Positions 57,775 to 58,251 of a stretch of 58,251 nt of DNA are shown piece by piece. The position numbers were made by a program, and so were the translations under genes. Source of the DNA: Pseudomonadota bacterium (lineage in GTDB: Bacteria; Pseudomonadota; Gammaproteobacteria; Burkholderiales; Casimicrobiaceae); assembly GCA_018241765.1 (NCBI GenBank), contig JAFEDD010000003.1, forward strand, positions 40,073 through 98,323. Direction: 5' to 3'. Positions within the stretch are counted from its first letter, which is position 1. The number at the start of each line of letters is the position of its first letter. Below the pieces are notes generated by a model. It saw nothing but the letters and a program-made list of their open reading frames with translations, was not told where the DNA came from and made no database searches.

Positions 57775-58251
57775 AGGCGATCTACCTGCCAACCGATCCG
57801 CCTTTATGCTGTGCGATCGAAATGGCATCTCGGGCGGTGTTGCATCGATCTGCAATTCCCGTTCGCCACCCGCCGACGAACGTTGGCGTGCGGGTGATGA
57901 GTGCCTCGCGAATCGTTGCACCAAGCCCGGCGCGCGCGGCATGAATACGGAACCCGGATTCAGCGGTGATTCGGTCTGACCGACAGCGACCCGTTCGAAC
58001 CGGTAACCGCGCTGATGAATCGATGCGCACCTCGCCGTGCAACGGATTGGCGTGAATTGCATTACCGTCGCGCCCGGCTTTGCGGCTTCGTCGCGCACTA
58101 GCGATTCGGCGCGGTCATCGGCAAATGCCGTCAGCGCCGAAACCGCTGCGATCGAGAACGCCAGCACGGTGGTGCCCACCCTGTTTCATCAAATTGCTCA
58201 TGAGTTTCCCGGCGTTCTCGATGACGGTACGTTGCGGTAGCGGTGATTTAG
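57775..58251. other. no supported gene; possible broken secreted-protein gene on the minus strand
   Basis: On the minus strand, a stretch starting near 58179 (GTG) encodes VGTTVLAFSIAAVSALTAFA, then DDRAES, which looks like the hydrophobic core and cleavage site of a signal peptide. The natural start, ATG 58189 with MKQ, is in a different frame, one base away. The rest has no coding pattern and one frame runs into the tRNA, so a decayed or frameshifted gene is the best reading. Nothing else was identified. Confidence 0.25.

Noticed and set aside
57713-57979. An 88-residue plus-strand frame after cbiX
   Set aside because: Its first residues are encoded by the tRNA-Ser gene, and no domain or Shine-Dalgarno supports it.

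Overview
The window is a dense, GC-rich, chromosomal-type stretch from a Gram-negative proteobacterium, most likely a betaproteobacterium. The indications are the ptsN-hprK-rapZ cluster, the pilB-pilC-pilD-coaE-zapD-yacG cluster, a yajC-secD-secF operon, a DksA that keeps only one of the four zinc-finger cysteines, and a complete LIV-type branched-chain amino acid transporter. No phage, plasmid, CRISPR or transposase gene was found; the content is overwhelmingly housekeeping.

Layout. 1-4841 (+): nitrogen-PTS IIA, HPr kinase, RapZ, a LON-domain protein, YebC, a YbjQ-family protein and RuvC. 4842-5653: a gene-free block with one copy of a dispersed ~125-bp palindromic element and a five-unit 93-bp tandem array built of REP-like hairpins. 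5654-7214: ruvA, then a convergent succinylglutamate desuccinylase/aspartoacylase-family gene; ruvB is not where it would be expected. 7421-12248 (+): LivG, LivF, substrate-binding protein, LivH and LivM. 12274-15958 (-): an overlapping three-gene operon of an archaeal-type AMP/thymidine phosphorylase, a PRPP-synthetase-like protein and RlmI. 16069-20600 (+): an MgtA-type P-type ATPase and the ABC-F protein YheS. 20646-25420: second palindromic element, 3-hydroxybutyryl-CoA dehydrogenase, an EamA transporter, dihydroorotase, DksA and iron superoxide dismutase.

25588-32668 (+): an internally duplicated STAS-like protein, HslV without HslU, a UbiH-type hydroxylase, a lipoprotein-type DsbC, an SPFH protein with a C-terminal HTH, a twin zinc-ribbon membrane protein and a DUF3025 protein. 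32708-34477 (-): PTS enzyme I. 34538-38882: third palindromic element, yajC-secD-secF-dedA, fourth palindromic element. 38917-42317 (-): Na/Pi cotransporter, GNAT acetyltransferase, heme-binding beta-barrel protein. 42434-49064 (+): phosphatidylserine decarboxylase and a compact sufBCDSUT operon. 49083-54620 (-): yacG, zapD, coaE, pilD, pilC, pilB. 54785-57740 (+): ffh, cobA, a short cbiX and tRNA-Ser(UGA). 57741-58251 holds no well supported gene.

The regulatory PTS genes (EI, PtsN, HprK, RapZ) are present without a sugar permease, which fits a regulatory rather than transport PTS. The strongest candidates for something undescribed are the dispersed palindromic elements (four copies plus a decayed half copy beside the tRNA), the REP-like tandem array with an imperfect direct repeat at its borders, the phosphorylase/PRPP-synthetase operon, the SPFH-HTH plus zinc-ribbon pair, and the duplicated STAS-like protein upstream of an hslV that lacks hslU. 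All functional statements rest on motifs and gene context read by eye; no database search was run.
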